From Irpex lacteus (taxonomy: Eukaryota; Basidiomycota; Agaricomycetes; Polyporales; Irpicaceae), in the NCBI GenBank assembly GCA_001986395.2, contig MQVO02000074.1:1-64000 (forward strand): a stretch of DNA of 64,000 bases, given 5' to 3'. A program made the position numbers and the translations under genes. Positions 22,371 to 34,577 of this stretch are shown piece by piece. Numbering within the stretch: position 1 is the stretch's first letter; every line of letters starts with the position of its first letter. Under the pieces are notes generated by a model that ran no database searches, was not told where the DNA came from, and saw nothing but the letters and a program-made list of their open reading frames with translations.

Positions 22371-23484
22371 TGACTTGAGTTGTCGTCAAAAGCCAGATAC
22401 CAGCTAACTCACTTTGTAGCTGTTATACCGATGATGGTCAATCATTACTACCAGATATCCTATATAAAGGTGGTACAGTGGTTTGAAGTTGTCAGTGTTC
22501 CCGGTTCACTTCATGGCTTGACGTATAGTCCGACGATTTTTGCAGCTTCATTTACGAGGGCTACGGACGGTGGCGTTCCTTGACTGACACAACCAATCTC
22601 ATGGCCTCACGGTCCTACAAATAACGTCCATAACACGAGTCACGTCACCATCCACCGTGGCCGGCATCGTGGGACTCACAGACGAAAACAGTAGGAGCAA
22701 TAGGTGCATCAAACGACGGCGACTGTAGCGGGAATGGCATTAACCATACTTGGGTTCCAAATCGGGGTGGAGGGACGGGAGGGTGTACAAGGACGGTGAC
22801 GTCGGCAGGAGGAGTGCATCGTTTGACTGCCGATTTGGGACATGCAGGTTTCGATCGCGGAGTTTAGTAACGTTCCCACGATCGTGACGCCAACTTCAAC
22901 ACACACCGTTCGAATTCGTCTTCCACCACTACAGCAGGTAATTATGCCCAGTGAACTGAGCACATTGACTCATTCTCCTGCAATCTACTGTGGTCGTGTG
23001 GAGGATGGTTTCGCGTACAAGGCGCTGGTAGCAATCGATAAAATCACCGAATTGACTCAGCCACAGCTGCTACGAGTTGTATCTTCTTATATGCCAACAC
23101 CCTCATGCCGTATATTTGGAAAGCCACGGTATGGAGTCAGTGCTCTCGGGTTGCGCTACATATATCTTTGTGGCCGTAAAGAGTTGTATAGCTGCCTGTA
23201 AACTCTGCAGAAGAATATATCGAAAGGTGTGTGATTCATGCTTCAAGTTTAGAACAAATGTTCTAGCTCATGCTCCACACCATATAGGTGGTCGCTTCAC
23301 CACACTGCGTACACTATTGTACTTGTAAACTCGGAACGATAATCACACGTACGGCCACATATCCCTGGGAGTTATTATATACTGAGCTAGATTTTTCGAT
23401 TGACCTGGCCATGCCAGTGCGCAGCACTGTAATGCACTAAAGATGGTCAGACATTGTCGCTGATAGACAAACCTGCCGCGTACT
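22371..23484. other. Unresolved region, possible remnants
   Basis: Short ORFs on both strands only. A minus-strand patch at 22740-22800 (TLPSLHPDLEPKYG-like) could be the far N-terminal part of the decayed BTB-type gene. Nothing firm. Confidence 0.3.
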
Positions 23485-25671
23485 TTATTGAACAGTAATT
23501 GGTTGCAAGATGGCATCCCAGAGCCCCTGCGTCTTTACCTCTCCATGTACAGCAGCGCGGCCATGATCCGCTTCTGGTCCAATCAGTGCCTCCTGGTACA
23601 ACGAGCTAAGTTTGACGTGTCGATCCGTCAGGAATACCTTGGTGAATAGCGTAGACCTGCTCCCTGGCTTAGGGAGGTAGTACGTCAATGGCCAGGAAAG
23701 CTCCGTACTTGCGCCAAGTTGCAACGTGCCTCCATTCGCGCGGAGAGTGGTGTGGGTTTCATTCGCTTGCTCGTACAGGCATTCGATACTGTAACTGTCC
23801 GGATCAAAGTACCAGACCTGCACGAACAGGTCGGTCAGGGAATTGTTTCGGAGAACCATGGCGTATTCGTCATTCTCGGTGACTTCAATCCCATAGCCCG
23901 TCGTCTTCACCGGCTGTTCTGCCTTCTTGAGGAAGCCGGTGTTGGAGTCTCTGACGAGGCAGAACATCTCGAACGTAACATTCTGTGCGAACGGCTGGGT
24001 CGCATTGGTTTGTGGAAGGAGCTAATTGAATCTCGCGATTCCTTTCAAGATTTTGTCGAAGCTCGCCTTCTCGATCTCCCGGGCGGTAAGTCGCGGCGTT
24101 GGATTCGGCAATGTACTCAAGAGAGGGTCAAGACGGCGCAACTGGACGCAGCCATCGGGTTCAAAGCATATTTGAACGTCAGCGTCGTCGTCGTGGTCGG
24201 AGACTTTTCTCTGATCTTGGCTCTCAGTCATGAGAGCCTCATAGAACTGATGCAACGCAATACTGGCGTGTTGCGAGGAAGGTGTACCTCGAATTTGATA
24301 GCGGAGCTTTGGCTTTTCGATGATAGAGGCCGTATAAACCATGAAGTCCTTTGGCCTCTTCCACTGAGAGAACGACTCCGCGTGGACGATGGAGGTCATC
24401 GAGTCGACAACTACTGCCCTCGCGGTACCTTGCGCGTCTCCCTGCAGAGACGAATTCAGTGCGTAGATTTCGAACTCTGTGCCTACGAGGACGCCATGGA
24501 TAGTACCGGCCTCGACGGCGAAATTATCTTCGTTGGAGCGCTTTCTGGCCCTGAAATGGTTTGTCTTGACCATCGTCTCTTCGAAAATTATTCTGTCACG
24601 GACGATACCCTCGCACTGAGGATGCTGCTCCCACTCTCCCTCCTGTGCAGGCATGCATTCCAGTTGCAAATTGATACGTTTGACCAGTTCAGCATACGTG
24701 CGAGGATGGACGTTGTTGGATTTCATGAAGGGTATCCATAGTGTGGTCAAAATGCCGCCACTGGACCCTCCCATGGCTGATTCCCTAGGCTTGCAGGCCG
24801 CCAGCAGTACGTGGCTTGTTGCCAAAGCCCTGAATCTTCCTCTCCTCCTGACATCAACAAGGTCCGACGCTCTTTTACGCAGTTGATCGACGAGATACTG
24901 ATCAAAACTGTGGTTAAAAGACGCCAGCTTCGCGACTTCGACCTCCTCTTCGAGGGCGCTGGAATCACCTTCATGAGTCTGTTCGAGTTCGAGGGGTGGA
25001 TTGAATGAGGAAACTGGAGTTTGTGGGAGGGGTAGAATGGATGCGAGTGGCGAGCTGGGTCTGGAAAGGATTTCCTGGTCGGTGTCGGATTTGAGCGGAG
25101 TCAACAAGGCAGGATCAACTGCCCTAGGTAGCAGCACCTCGCCGTTCAGTACGACAGTTTTTTCAGAACGTGTGCCGTGACCGCTGCAGCAACAATCAAG
25201 GACCACCGTGATATTATTGCCGTGCTGACTGGCAGCGCCGTTGATGAGTGCGGCAAGAGTTCGATCGGGGATTGCACAGGTCGCGGTGTCGCCATTATGG
25301 ATAATGCCTTCGTCCCAAGGCATAATCGCCTCTATAATACCATCCTCCTCATCTCCTACTGTGTTATCGTCGACGATCCATCCATTTGGAGCTTCGAGTG
25401 AGCACCCGTGCCCCGAGAAGTAGAAGAGAATAGCATCGCCTGACTTGATGCGATCGTTGTCGATGAGATGCTTCTGGAACATCGAGATGATGCCCTCTCT
25501 GGTGGCGGCGTTGTCTGCGAGCCATACAATGTGGTCTTCAGGTACGCTTAAATCTGTCTTGAGATATCTTGACACATTTTCTGCGTCGACAGGTGCGCCC
25601 TCGACTTTAGGCCAATAGGTTTGTGCGTAAGTCTGGATTGTGACCAACAGCGCCCAGATAGGAGGGGACAT
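23485..25671 (-). pseudogene. Caspase-like (metacaspase-type C14) protein interrupted by one in-frame amber codon (CASP-1)
   Basis: Start chosen at MSPPIWALLV (25671), which aligns with the start of the paralogue at 49425; an ATG eight codons upstream is also open. The p20-like domain has the catalytic His in FYFSGHG (about residue 88) and Cys in LDCCCSGHG (second Cys, about 161), as in metacaspases. The motif LLAACKPRE follows in the p10-like part. The frame stops at 24022-24024 (TAG, after GIARFN). It resumes at once in the same frame with LLPQTNATQPF and continues to 23485 as a domain with DLFVQVWYFDPDSYSIECLYE and TLQLGASTELSWPLTYY, which the paralogue has uninterrupted. So a single nonsense change separates a complete peptidase domain (about 549 aa) from its C-terminal domain. 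It could make a truncated active enzyme, be a young pseudogene, or reflect a base-call error. Confidence 0.85.
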
Positions 25672-26048
25672 GGCAGAATAAGAACTGCTTGGCATCGTAT
25701 GTCAGTGTGGATACATAGCTGGCGAATTCCGGCTTACTTGGGAGTAGTAAGGAGAATACAATGTCTTCGACGTCGCGAACTTCAGTTTGACAAGAGCTGG
25801 TCTCTATCAGAAAGGAACTTAGCAGATATATACCGCCCCGTAAAGCATGCAGGGTGTATACCATGCAATAGACTTTCCGAATCTTTGGCCACGAGTTCGT
25901 TATCTGCGTCAGGATGTCCATCCAACTACGCAGTAAACTATCGAGCCCGAACACAAGCGTAATGTACCACCCAAATACACTCTAGTCACAAAGCGAGCGT
26001 CCTAGTGTTCAACGTTCATCTGCGAAGTGGAAAGCGCGGTTTGGATGT
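25672..26048. other. Upstream region of CASP-1
   Basis: Contains no supported gene; ORFs seen here overlap the CASP-1 N-terminus antisense or in other frames. The CASP-1 promoter would lie here. Confidence 0.35.
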
Positions 26049-26654
26049 TCAATACGGAGCGATCGATTTCTTGAGAAATCCACTAGGCTTCTCGTATAGG
26101 GCCTTGACTGAAGGGAAGCTGTAACGCAGTTCCTCAAGATTCGCGCAGATTGTAACAACATATTGCCTGCCGATGGATCCTAATCTGATGAAATCATCAG
26201 ACGAAAGGATAGCCAAAGCTAGTAAGAATGAACTGATCATGTGTTCTACGTCGAAATTTCTCACCTTGATGGAATACGAGCGACCGACATGCTTACTCGC
26301 CGTGTAAGCGCAGTGTAGACTACCATGGGCTTCAATTTGGTATGGCGCAGCGCGCTCCGTGATGACTGTATCCCAAACCTTCATTTAGGCACATTATCCT
26401 GAGGCTATTCTCAATTGCTTATGAGAGTCGCTTACACGATATTTGGACACATTTAGACACATTGGCAGGCCAGCGGCACACGAGAAGCCAAGCTTCGTTT
26501 CCAGGTAGTAGGGACTCACTGCCTTGGCCGCATTTTTGGCCAATGTCCAGGATGAATGATCGATAAACGCCAATAGGGTCAGCATGCCATTGGCCATAGA
26601 AGCTCCAGATACTCTTAGGTCCAAATGCTCGCGCTGTAGCAACTTGTACAGCAT
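26049..26654 (-). other. Possible minus-strand coding fragment, unknown
   Basis: Two adjacent open segments (26654-26394 and 26384-26049) have protein-like composition: NGMLTLLAFIDHSSWTLAKNA in the first, then ICANLEELRYSFPSVKALYE in the second, the latter resembling helices in the middle region of fungal Zn-cluster regulators. A short intron near 26390-26440 could join them. I cannot name the family, and no DNA-binding domain is seen. Confidence 0.25.
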
Positions 26655-29406
26655 CTCACTGGTGGAAAAGGGTCCTAAGGTTCGGAGGTAGAGGGTGTCA
26701 GGGAAGGAATAGACGAACCAGCGATGAGCATGTCCCTAAGAATTGCGGAAGTACGGAACTTGAAAGTGTATCTGACATCGCTGCGCCTCCAAGGCAGCAG
26801 ACCAGCCTCGACTATCATGAGGCATGCACACCGCGATAGCGGCTAGTATGAACGCGTTTAAATGGTTACGTTGTTGTGGTCACTGTACTAGATGTAATAA
26901 GGTGAAGGAACACATAGTCCTGGAACTGGAATCTAGTACGTACTCATTTTCGCCCTCAGGCTGTGTTCGCAGGAAACGAAGCCTATCGAAAAGAGCCCAA
27001 GATCGCGCCGTGCTGTGCACTTACACAGTCGTTTCCAACTATATATCACAGTTCTTGCCGTATCGTGTTCAGGCTTTGCAGGAGTTAGCCAGAAAGCTGT
27101 GAACTTGAATACTCAGTCAGGTTGCAGTTCGACTTGAAGTTGATGCTGGAGCGGAATAAAGTTCGGCAGCGGTTCGGCAACCACCGTAACCGCCCAGCGG
27201 CTGATCGCGACCCCTCCAAACCATACTCTGCTTCCTACTACATATCATAACTCGACTCAATTTCGCATGCGCAGTGTCTTTGATCTTCTGCACCAATATG
27301 GGTCGAAACACTAAAGGGTCACCGGAGGCCGAGACGCCTGTCTGTTTTCGTATACCATTGCCGGAGACCAGTGGACACTCAAGAAGGTCGAGATTCGAGA
27401 GAGGCGATTGTTAGTCGCGCAATCTGAAGTATAGGGCATATGTGTTTGGGTACATTGCTTGTGGAACGTTAACACGGCAAACGGTGCGTCGATCTGAGGT
27501 TTAAGCTACAACTCACGCGCACGTTCTAACTTCCTCAGAATTCTTGTGCATTGTACACAGTGTTGTTCATCACTACCAGCCAGCAAAGCATCCGATGCCG
27601 GTGTCGGAGCTTGCTGCAGCATGTCTTCGAATGTAGTGGCGATTCCCGTCGGATAACCTCGTCGTACTTGCTCGCGGCTGTGTCTCATATAGAAGTCCAC
27701 CTGGTCTCTCTCAGCCGCTGAGCAAGGAACTGCAGCATCGGTGGTAATCAAGGATGGCCCAAGTATTGCCTTACTAGGCCTGCTCTCTATCAATGGGCTA
27801 TCTAGAACAAACGAAGGCGACGGAGAATCTATCTCTCGTCTGATATCCTGTGAGTGCGAGTTCTATTTGAATGAGCACCTTTTCCGACTAAGTAATATCC
27901 GTGAGCATAGTTTGAATGAAAACGTGCGCGTTCCCCATCGGAAAAGCTGTACTCTCTCAGCTGTACAACGCAGTGCATGTAAGTATGATACTACTAGTAC
28001 TAAGTATACCACTTTGACCGCACGCGACAGTTATGTATGTGAGAATGTGACGCATACTTAATGCCGACAGTCACACTGTAATGTGGCGGACACTGTCCGC
28101 CATGTCCGGAATTCCTGCTTCCCGATTGTTCTCCCGTTATTGGGATAGCTGGAATCGCGGCGTAAACGCTCGCCAGAGTTGTCATCCTCATCTCCGCGCG
28201 TCGCTGAGATCTAGAGGAGCTGACCATGACTGCAAGGCCTCCTGGCCGGCTTCTTCCATCTATCCCAGCTGTCCATCCTCAAGCTCATGTTTCGCACTGG
28301 CACCACAGTGCCATTGGCCAGAGCTTGAAGGAAGTCATAGACTCGTAAGAGCATCAATGTCACTGCCAATGATAAGTACGTTGTATCGTCTCGTATCAAT
28401 TTGTATCCCCTAATAACTCATGAATCTAGATATCTATAACAGTGTCGAACCGGATCGAGTGTGTGTTCCTCACGCTAGTCCGCCTATGTTTTTTAAGGTA
28501 CAGTCGCGTAGAGCATTCACTATGCATTGGATGGCCCACCGTCGTTTCCCCAGAATCACACGCCTTGGAGAGAGTCTGGTCTGAATTTTACGTAGATGGT
28601 CGTGGTGCAGAGGAACGGTCTTGAAGGCCTGTGATATGCACGCCCGTGTGCTAAACCACTCGAAGGAACGATAGCCAAGTATGCGCAATATCACATAAGA
28701 AGTGGTGACGAGGAAGCACAGACGACCCCGCGTCATTGTCGTCCTATCACGAGGACATTGTGTAGGCTTTTCCATTTCACAAAAAAATCACCACGCCTCG
28801 ACAGAGGCTGCCACAGCGTAATTGAAGCTGTACATGAAGTTTTTGCCGCTGCCGCCCGGCAAAGATGGAAGCTACGAAGCAGAACGGCTACAATATGGAG
28901 ACCCCTCAAGCTGATGCATCATATGAGGATGTGACACGCATTATGTGGCACATCCCACTCGCCCATTCGGCAGGTATATCTCTGAATAAGTGGTTAACAA
29001 GGCATCTGGGCTGATATTATACTATTAGTCTTTGCACTGCTTTATTCCTGCATGTTAGGCACAAGCAGTGACGGTGGCGTTGAGGTTTACACGACGGTGG
29101 TGTCTCTGCATGCAGAACCGGAAAGCGTTTCTTTCCATTTTCCCACAGCACGTTACTTGCACGTGTCGGGCACCTATCGAAACCATCTCCTGTTTCTCTG
29201 CGTAGCGGAAATGAAATAGATCTGTGCACAGCTGAGTATCATTTACTAAAGGACGCGACTCAGCAGCACCTTATTTGCGTAGGACTCTTTCAAGTTGGCC
29301 AGGCAGCCTTGCGGCTCCTCAGGCTTACGCCAGAGATACCTCCAAGCTGTTGTGACATAGCACTGCACTACCAGATACATCAGAATAGACGTCACCTACA
29401 TGATAT
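26655..29406. other. Gene-poor stretch with minor unresolved ORFs
   Basis: Minus-strand ORFs at 27793-27506, 28399-28000 and 28775-28470 have some hydrophobic helix-like patches (for example FLVTTSYVILRILGY) that might be remnants of one or more membrane-protein genes, but frames and splice sites do not connect. No firm gene. Confidence 0.3.
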
Positions 29407-29415
29407 GGTACAACT
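29407..29415. repeat. Left copy of 9-bp target-site duplication
   Basis: GGTACAACT, identical to 29520-29528, directly outside the hairpin element. Confidence 0.85.
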
Positions 29416-29519
29416 TAGTCTCGTTAGCGCCAGACTCTCATGACATCCCAAATTGGGAACCCTGTCATGACAGGGTTCCCAATTTGGGATGTCATGAGAG
29501 TCTGGCACTAACGAGACTA
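29416..29519. mobile_element. 104-bp near-perfect hairpin MITE with 9-bp target duplication
   Basis: The 104 bases form one palindrome centred at 29467/29468 (core CCCTGTCATGACAGGG) with a single mismatched pair (TTAGCGCC versus GGCACTAA). Ends read TAGTCTCGTTAG and CTAACGAGACTA. It is flanked by the direct repeat GGTACAACT at 29407-29415 and 29520-29528. The 9-bp duplication is the size typical of Mutator-like transposases, so this is a minimal non-autonomous foldback element with no coding capacity. A transcript would fold into a 52-bp stem with no loop of note. Confidence 0.9.
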
Positions 29520-29528
29520 GGTACAACT
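29520..29528. repeat. Right copy of 9-bp target-site duplication
   Basis: GGTACAACT, identical to 29407-29415. Confidence 0.85.
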
Positions 29529-29723
29529 ACTTCGAATCCTTGACACTCGTGTTTACACACTGGCAGGAGAAAGTGAGAAGGGCCAGGGACCTCATGATCG
29601 GGTTATAGCTCGGATATGCCGGTAAGCAAGGGGCTGTCTTGTTTCCGAGTATTGAGTAACTCACGACGTCTATGGCAGGTGCAGTGAATGTGCGCTTCCC
29701 TCTCCCGCCCTTCGAGGGCGAGG

Positions 29724-29730
29724 TATATAA
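29724..29730 (+). promoter_or_regulatory. TATA box of the orphan gene
   Basis: TATATAA lies 78-84 bases before the ATG at 29808, a good position for a fungal TATA element and support for the chosen start. Confidence 0.5.
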
Positions 29731-29807
29731 CCAAGCAACTTTACAGTCCATCCATAGCAGCTGCGAAGCAATTCTTCTCTTCCTCTTACCCTTGAAACAC
29801 ACTGCAC

Positions 29808-31200
29808 ATGTCGACCGCTGCTGTTATCTACGCAGATCAGCTTCTTCCCAGAGGGTATGGATACCCACTGTGGGTCCCTGAGCCCGATGACCCTTGCAGT
29901 GAGGTGCGTATCGGCGACGTGGGATATATATGGGACGGCTCCTTCTACACCCTCTTCAACGCCACACTACCTGCCGACCATCCCACAAATCGCAACGGTG
30001 TGCCAGACAACTTCGTTCCTCTCGAATTCGATCCTGCAGAATTCATTCGTTCGAGAGATCCATTCCTTCCCGAGGGTACACTATGCAGCAAGACTGTGAA
30101 ACATGTGGGTGCACAAACCAAGGCGAATATCAGGTTTATATCTCGCATACTATTTTGTTTTTTCTTGTCATCTGACCTGTAATTTGTTGGTCTAGTTCAC
30201 CTATTACACCCGTCGGTGCAGCTGCCAGCCTGTCATTTGAATGCACCAATAATAAAGGAGCTGTCCTAGTATTAGGGAACGGAGGTTGTAAGCAAGAGGT
30301 GCTTCGACCAAACGACCTGTTCCCTAAATATATGGTCGACCATCATGCCTCGTGGTGTGATCTCGCGAGTCGGCGCGGCCATTCCGTCAAGTCAGAGGAA
30401 ATTGTCATGATATGCGGTACCGTGAAAGCGGCTGAATGGACCGTAGCGGCGTTCATGGACGAGGATAGTACCCAGTCACTAGAGCTCAAACTTTGCGGCG
30501 GTCCATTTAGTTCGGCTGGGATCTCAATATCTCGCTCTGTATCTAGCTCACAGTCCGTCGAACATCGGTCGGGGAAATCGCAGAGCCCAGACTCACTGAA
30601 CACTGCTTCGGATCAGCAATCCTGCCCCCCCAAGACCCATTGCCTTTTCGTATCCCGTTACAAGATCAAATTCTCTTATGAATCGCTTAAAAGAAGAAGG
30701 ATCCCTCACGTTATCAAGGCGGAGGGCCGCCGAAACGATGATCCCCGCTCGGGAGGAGGGGAGGGTGGAGACGGCATATACGTAGAAGACAGCTTGGATG
30801 ACATATACGACGATGAAAGTGTCCAGTGCGATTACTATCATGTCAATGTGAGTGCAGAGGACTGGATTGCTTGACGGTGTCCGTTTAATGATGATATTTA
30901 TAGGTATCGGATCCGCTGGATGATATCCTTGAATCCATGTTACAGGTCGGTGTTGGTATTGATAGGATGCGAATCAACTTAATCTCAAAATCATTTGACT
31001 CGCTGGCAAATTTGTAGAACACAGGGTGTCAGATTGCTGTTGCTTCGGATGCTGAAATCACAGCCATCCATGAGGTAAGTTCCGCTCATATACTTTCTCA
31101 AATTTCTGACCCTTACTCATTTGCACGCTTTTTTCACGTTAGTTCGGTTGCGATACAAGAGCACAATATCCTAATGATCAATTGAGAACCAAGCGAGCTG
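29808..31200 (+). CDS. Basidiomycete-specific orphan protein (multi-exon)
   Basis: The opening (AVIYADQLLPRGYGYPLW.PEP, then GDVGYIWDGSFYTLFNATLP) is a pattern I recognise from a family of uncharacterised proteins common in mushroom-forming fungi; it has no known biochemical role. Exon 1 runs to about 30131, ending in ANIS. After an intron (to about 30195) come ASLSFECTNNKGAVLVLG, FPKYMVDHHASWCDLA, TVKAAEWTVAAFMDE, and then a Ser-rich linker with VSRYKIKFSYE. Further short exons carry VSDPLDDILESMLQ (about 30903) and CQIAVASDAEITAIHE (about 31027), again family-like. Where it ends is unclear; frames continue to about 31200. The strongly charged tail and the beta-rich core suggest a soluble intracellular protein. 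No catalytic motif or transmembrane segment is seen. Confidence 0.6.
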
Positions 31201-33367
31201 CTATGCAATGGCTCGCTGATGGAGGTAAGCGGAAATGTGTTCTACCTATAGCTGAGATCAGTCATGAACTGGCTTTCTCCATCCTCAGCTTGCTGGTTAG
31301 GGCCGAATCTTTTGTCAAGCCCATCCACTGGATTCGTTTCACAGCACAAACTGGCGAAGGGTCATGCGAAGATAGAATACACATTGCGCTGTCGTTGTGA
31401 AGCCGGCTATCCCCTCGACGTATCATCTGGTATCTTTCATTTCCATGCTGATGGCTCCAAAATTTATTCTATTTCAGGTGACGTTTTCTTTTCGCTTCAA
31501 TGTTACTTAACGTTCAATAGGCTTGCTAGCTTCGCAGATTCTCGCAAAAGCCTTTTCATTTGCGGAAAGCCCGAATGTGCGCTCAGCTATTTTCAAGACT
31601 TTAAGTGCGTCCATACCATGTGATAACGTAGGCTACCACTGATGAGTGTATGACAGGGAAGACTGGAAGGACTTGGAGAACGTATGCGCGCGGCCTCACG
31701 GACCAGGAAGATCAGTATGCGGTGTCAGTACCCCTCGAAGCCCCTCAAGTGCGGCACTGTATACCCTTGATACCCTCGAAACAACTCTTGACTATGATCT
31801 AGTCAACAGCACTGCGCTGAATACATTGGCAATTTCGCTACTGCGACACATTCATGATCCTATGGACATGTTTAATCTGGTCACAACGAGTGCCATATGT
31901 CCTCCAGCCATAAAGCTACCCAATTCGGAAGCTTCAGCAATGCTTCCTCTCTCTGGACAACCAGGGCCCCCGTCGATGGAGTTTTGCGACAACTCTTACG
32001 GGTGTAGCCCATTACTACACGATCATAAATTTGTGCGGTTGTATGCCACTGCACCTCAGTCTGTCTTCACCACATTCCCATCTCTCACCACATCACCCCA
32101 CTCTGTCTGCACCACGTCACTTTCCCGCTCGGAGCAGCCCATCCGCTTTGGACATCAAGAACTCAAGACACCTCCTAACCAGGATCGTGTCAATACTTTG
32201 GTTCTTAATTCTCATGTACTACACGATGGCCTATACGCACTACAGCTCTTCCCTCGCGTAACCAGGACAAACGATCCTATCATGATCCTACTCTGCCACA
32301 CATCCGACTTCATGAGTAATCTGATGGCGGGGCCAACTACTATCCACGATTCTCGTGTCATAGACCCGCTCCGCGCCCACGCTCTGAGGCACCTAGACAT
32401 ACCCAATACCCCATTTGCAGCACTCTTGCAAGCCGAAGATGACAAACGGCCATTTCCCTCGACCAGCAGCCGACCCATTCCATTCGTATCGATTATTTTG
32501 TTCGGATCTACTGTCGCCACCAGTATGCGTCCTTGGCAACTGCCAAAGACAATCGAAACTCTTGCTTTTGGCGACGTAGAGCCTGAATACTTAAACCAGG
32601 CTACCCAATGTACACCATTGGATAATCAGGATCAACACATTACGCTAAACAACGTAGAGAGAATGTGTTACCATCCTTCTCGCCGATGCAGAGGTTTTCA
32701 AGTCGGCGGTCCTCACTGTGGTGCAAGCACTAGTACCTTCCAGGACATCATGTCACTGTGCCGAAACTACGTACTGCCTGGGATCTACTTGGTCCAGAGT
32801 CTTCATAATACCTCTCAAGCACAATCTGTGGTCACGGATTCTCGCACGGGTCCCAATACCATTTTCACTCTACAGGCTTACCCTGCCAGTGATAGACGAG
32901 CTTCCAATGGCCATCAAGAAAGAAAGCTGCATCCCAGGTTCATGCAGCCCATATCAGAACCCGATGCAGGTCTCTTTTCACAGCCACTGTGGTCTGCTGA
33001 TATTGATCGTTGTACCAAATTTGGTCAGGTACTTGAGCGGTCTCTCAAAACTTGGACTGAGTCGATCTCTGACTCCCATGACATTCTGTGTTTGCCAAAA
33101 AACTTGGGAGCTCTGTCGCTTTCGACCAGCAAGTCTGTTCGAGTTGATGGGAAGCACAATTGTCCTCCCAAAATTGCAGACTCTGGGATCAATCATCTGG
33201 CATCTGGCAACCGAATGAGCTCACCGCTGGGGATACTGACTACACAGCATTCGCTGCAAACCGAGAAGTTAGGTCATTCTATCTCTGCTTCTTGGGGACC
33301 GTCGCATCAAACTGACGAGCTGGAAGACAACACACGCCAAGAGGAGGGAAACATGACATATACTTGA
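31201..33367 (+). CDS. Long unknown ORF (573 aa from 31646), Ser/Thr/Pro-rich
   Basis: A single open frame covers 31646-33367 and may be preceded by short exons (31280-31620, with FHFHADGSKIYSIS and ILAKAFSFAESP). Composition is rich in Ser, Thr, Pro, Leu and His, with no recognisable domain, signal peptide, transmembrane helix or repeat, and it looks largely disordered. It follows the orphan gene on the same strand and could in principle be part of it or a separate gene. Such a long frame is unlikely by chance at this base composition, but I cannot exclude a decayed or non-coding ORF. Confidence 0.4.
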
Positions 33368-34577
33368 CTGCCCTGATAAATGTTGCACGCACGTCAAGGG
33401 TGGGGTACATTTATATCCATTGAATCTCACGCGCAAGCGTAGCCGGATAGTCAGCCTCGTTGCCGCACCGCTACAGACGTCGCCGAGCCATGCAGTTCTC
33501 AGCACTCACCGCTACTCACCGTTCAACACAGATAATTGTTTGCGTCAGAAATATGCCTGAAAAAGCGTAAGCACTTGGATTCCCTTGAATGGATCATTTC
33601 GGGATGATTGATGACGTCCGTGCGTTGGTTATGGGGGCACGGAAGAGGACTGCATGCACATTGATACATGCGCTATTGGTAAACCATATTGCCTGAGGAC
33701 TCAGGGAAGTTGTGTGATCATCTTCTGGGACGCGGTGTGCAGGACATGCTGCAAAAGACCGTCGCATTTAGGACACTGGCAAATGGCCCTTTATGGGTAA
33801 CGTGGTTCATCCCGAGCCTCCGAGTCGAGAGCGCGTACGTGACTTCAACGAAGGGGAGCGTACTTAAGAGTTTTTCATGCCTTGACTGACCCTTCTGGTG
33901 GTCGACAATCAGTACCGATGTGACTACGAAGTTGACTGGCAATGCCAGTGTGAACTGTGCTCGTGAAGGAGTACTTGAAGCAACACTAGTAGCGCGTGCT
34001 GAGAATAATGGTCTGATTGAGTAACAACTCACCTTGCTGAGGACGCAATTGGACTTACTTGTCGAGGTAGTAGCTGCATTAAGTTTCGAAAGGAGTGCTG
34101 GGGTGAGGTGAAGTGGTGAGTGGTCAGATAAGTAGGACCATACTTGCTAGGTCTTGACGTACGCGACTAACGATAGTTTGTAGCCGTGTGTTAATAGGGG
34201 GATACAGTTTTGATTGGAATTGAACCGCTGACGCGTCTGAAGTTTGATCGATTTAGCCCTGGACGAGTAGGCGAAAGATTACCCAATCAGGCAATTTATT
34301 GATGTTCATCGTAAGATAAGCTATATCGCAAGGACCCTTTGACGTAAGCACGAATGCACGCTTTGACAGCAATTTTACGATACTTAAAGATATACAAGAA
34401 GTATGGTGAAGGAAGAAGGAGACAGAAAACATCTTCAGCGCTAAACCCATCTCCGGCTTAAACTGAAACGACCACCACCGTCCACAAAAACCGGTGCGGT
34501 CCCTCTCTCGCCATCCTACTTACCCTCACCCACCTTACACGTCCTATATACTCTATAGCACCCAAACGGTCCTCGCA
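33368..34577. other. Intergenic, nothing firm
   Basis: About 1.2 kb with no supported gene. A TATA-like CTATATACTCTATAG at about 34542-34556 lies just before the next ATG. Confidence 0.4.

Noticed and set aside
23719..24741. Plus-strand 340-aa open frame
   Set aside because: Exactly antisense to CASP-1, whose motifs are conserved in its paralogue; composition is shadow-like.
25607..25954. Minus-strand ORF overlapping the CASP-1 N-terminus in another frame
   Set aside because: Overlaps a well-supported start; no independent motif.
34205..34270. tRNA-like patch (GGAATTGAACC on plus, T-arm-like when reversed)
   Set aside because: The T stem does not pair, no D arm or matching acceptor strand was found.
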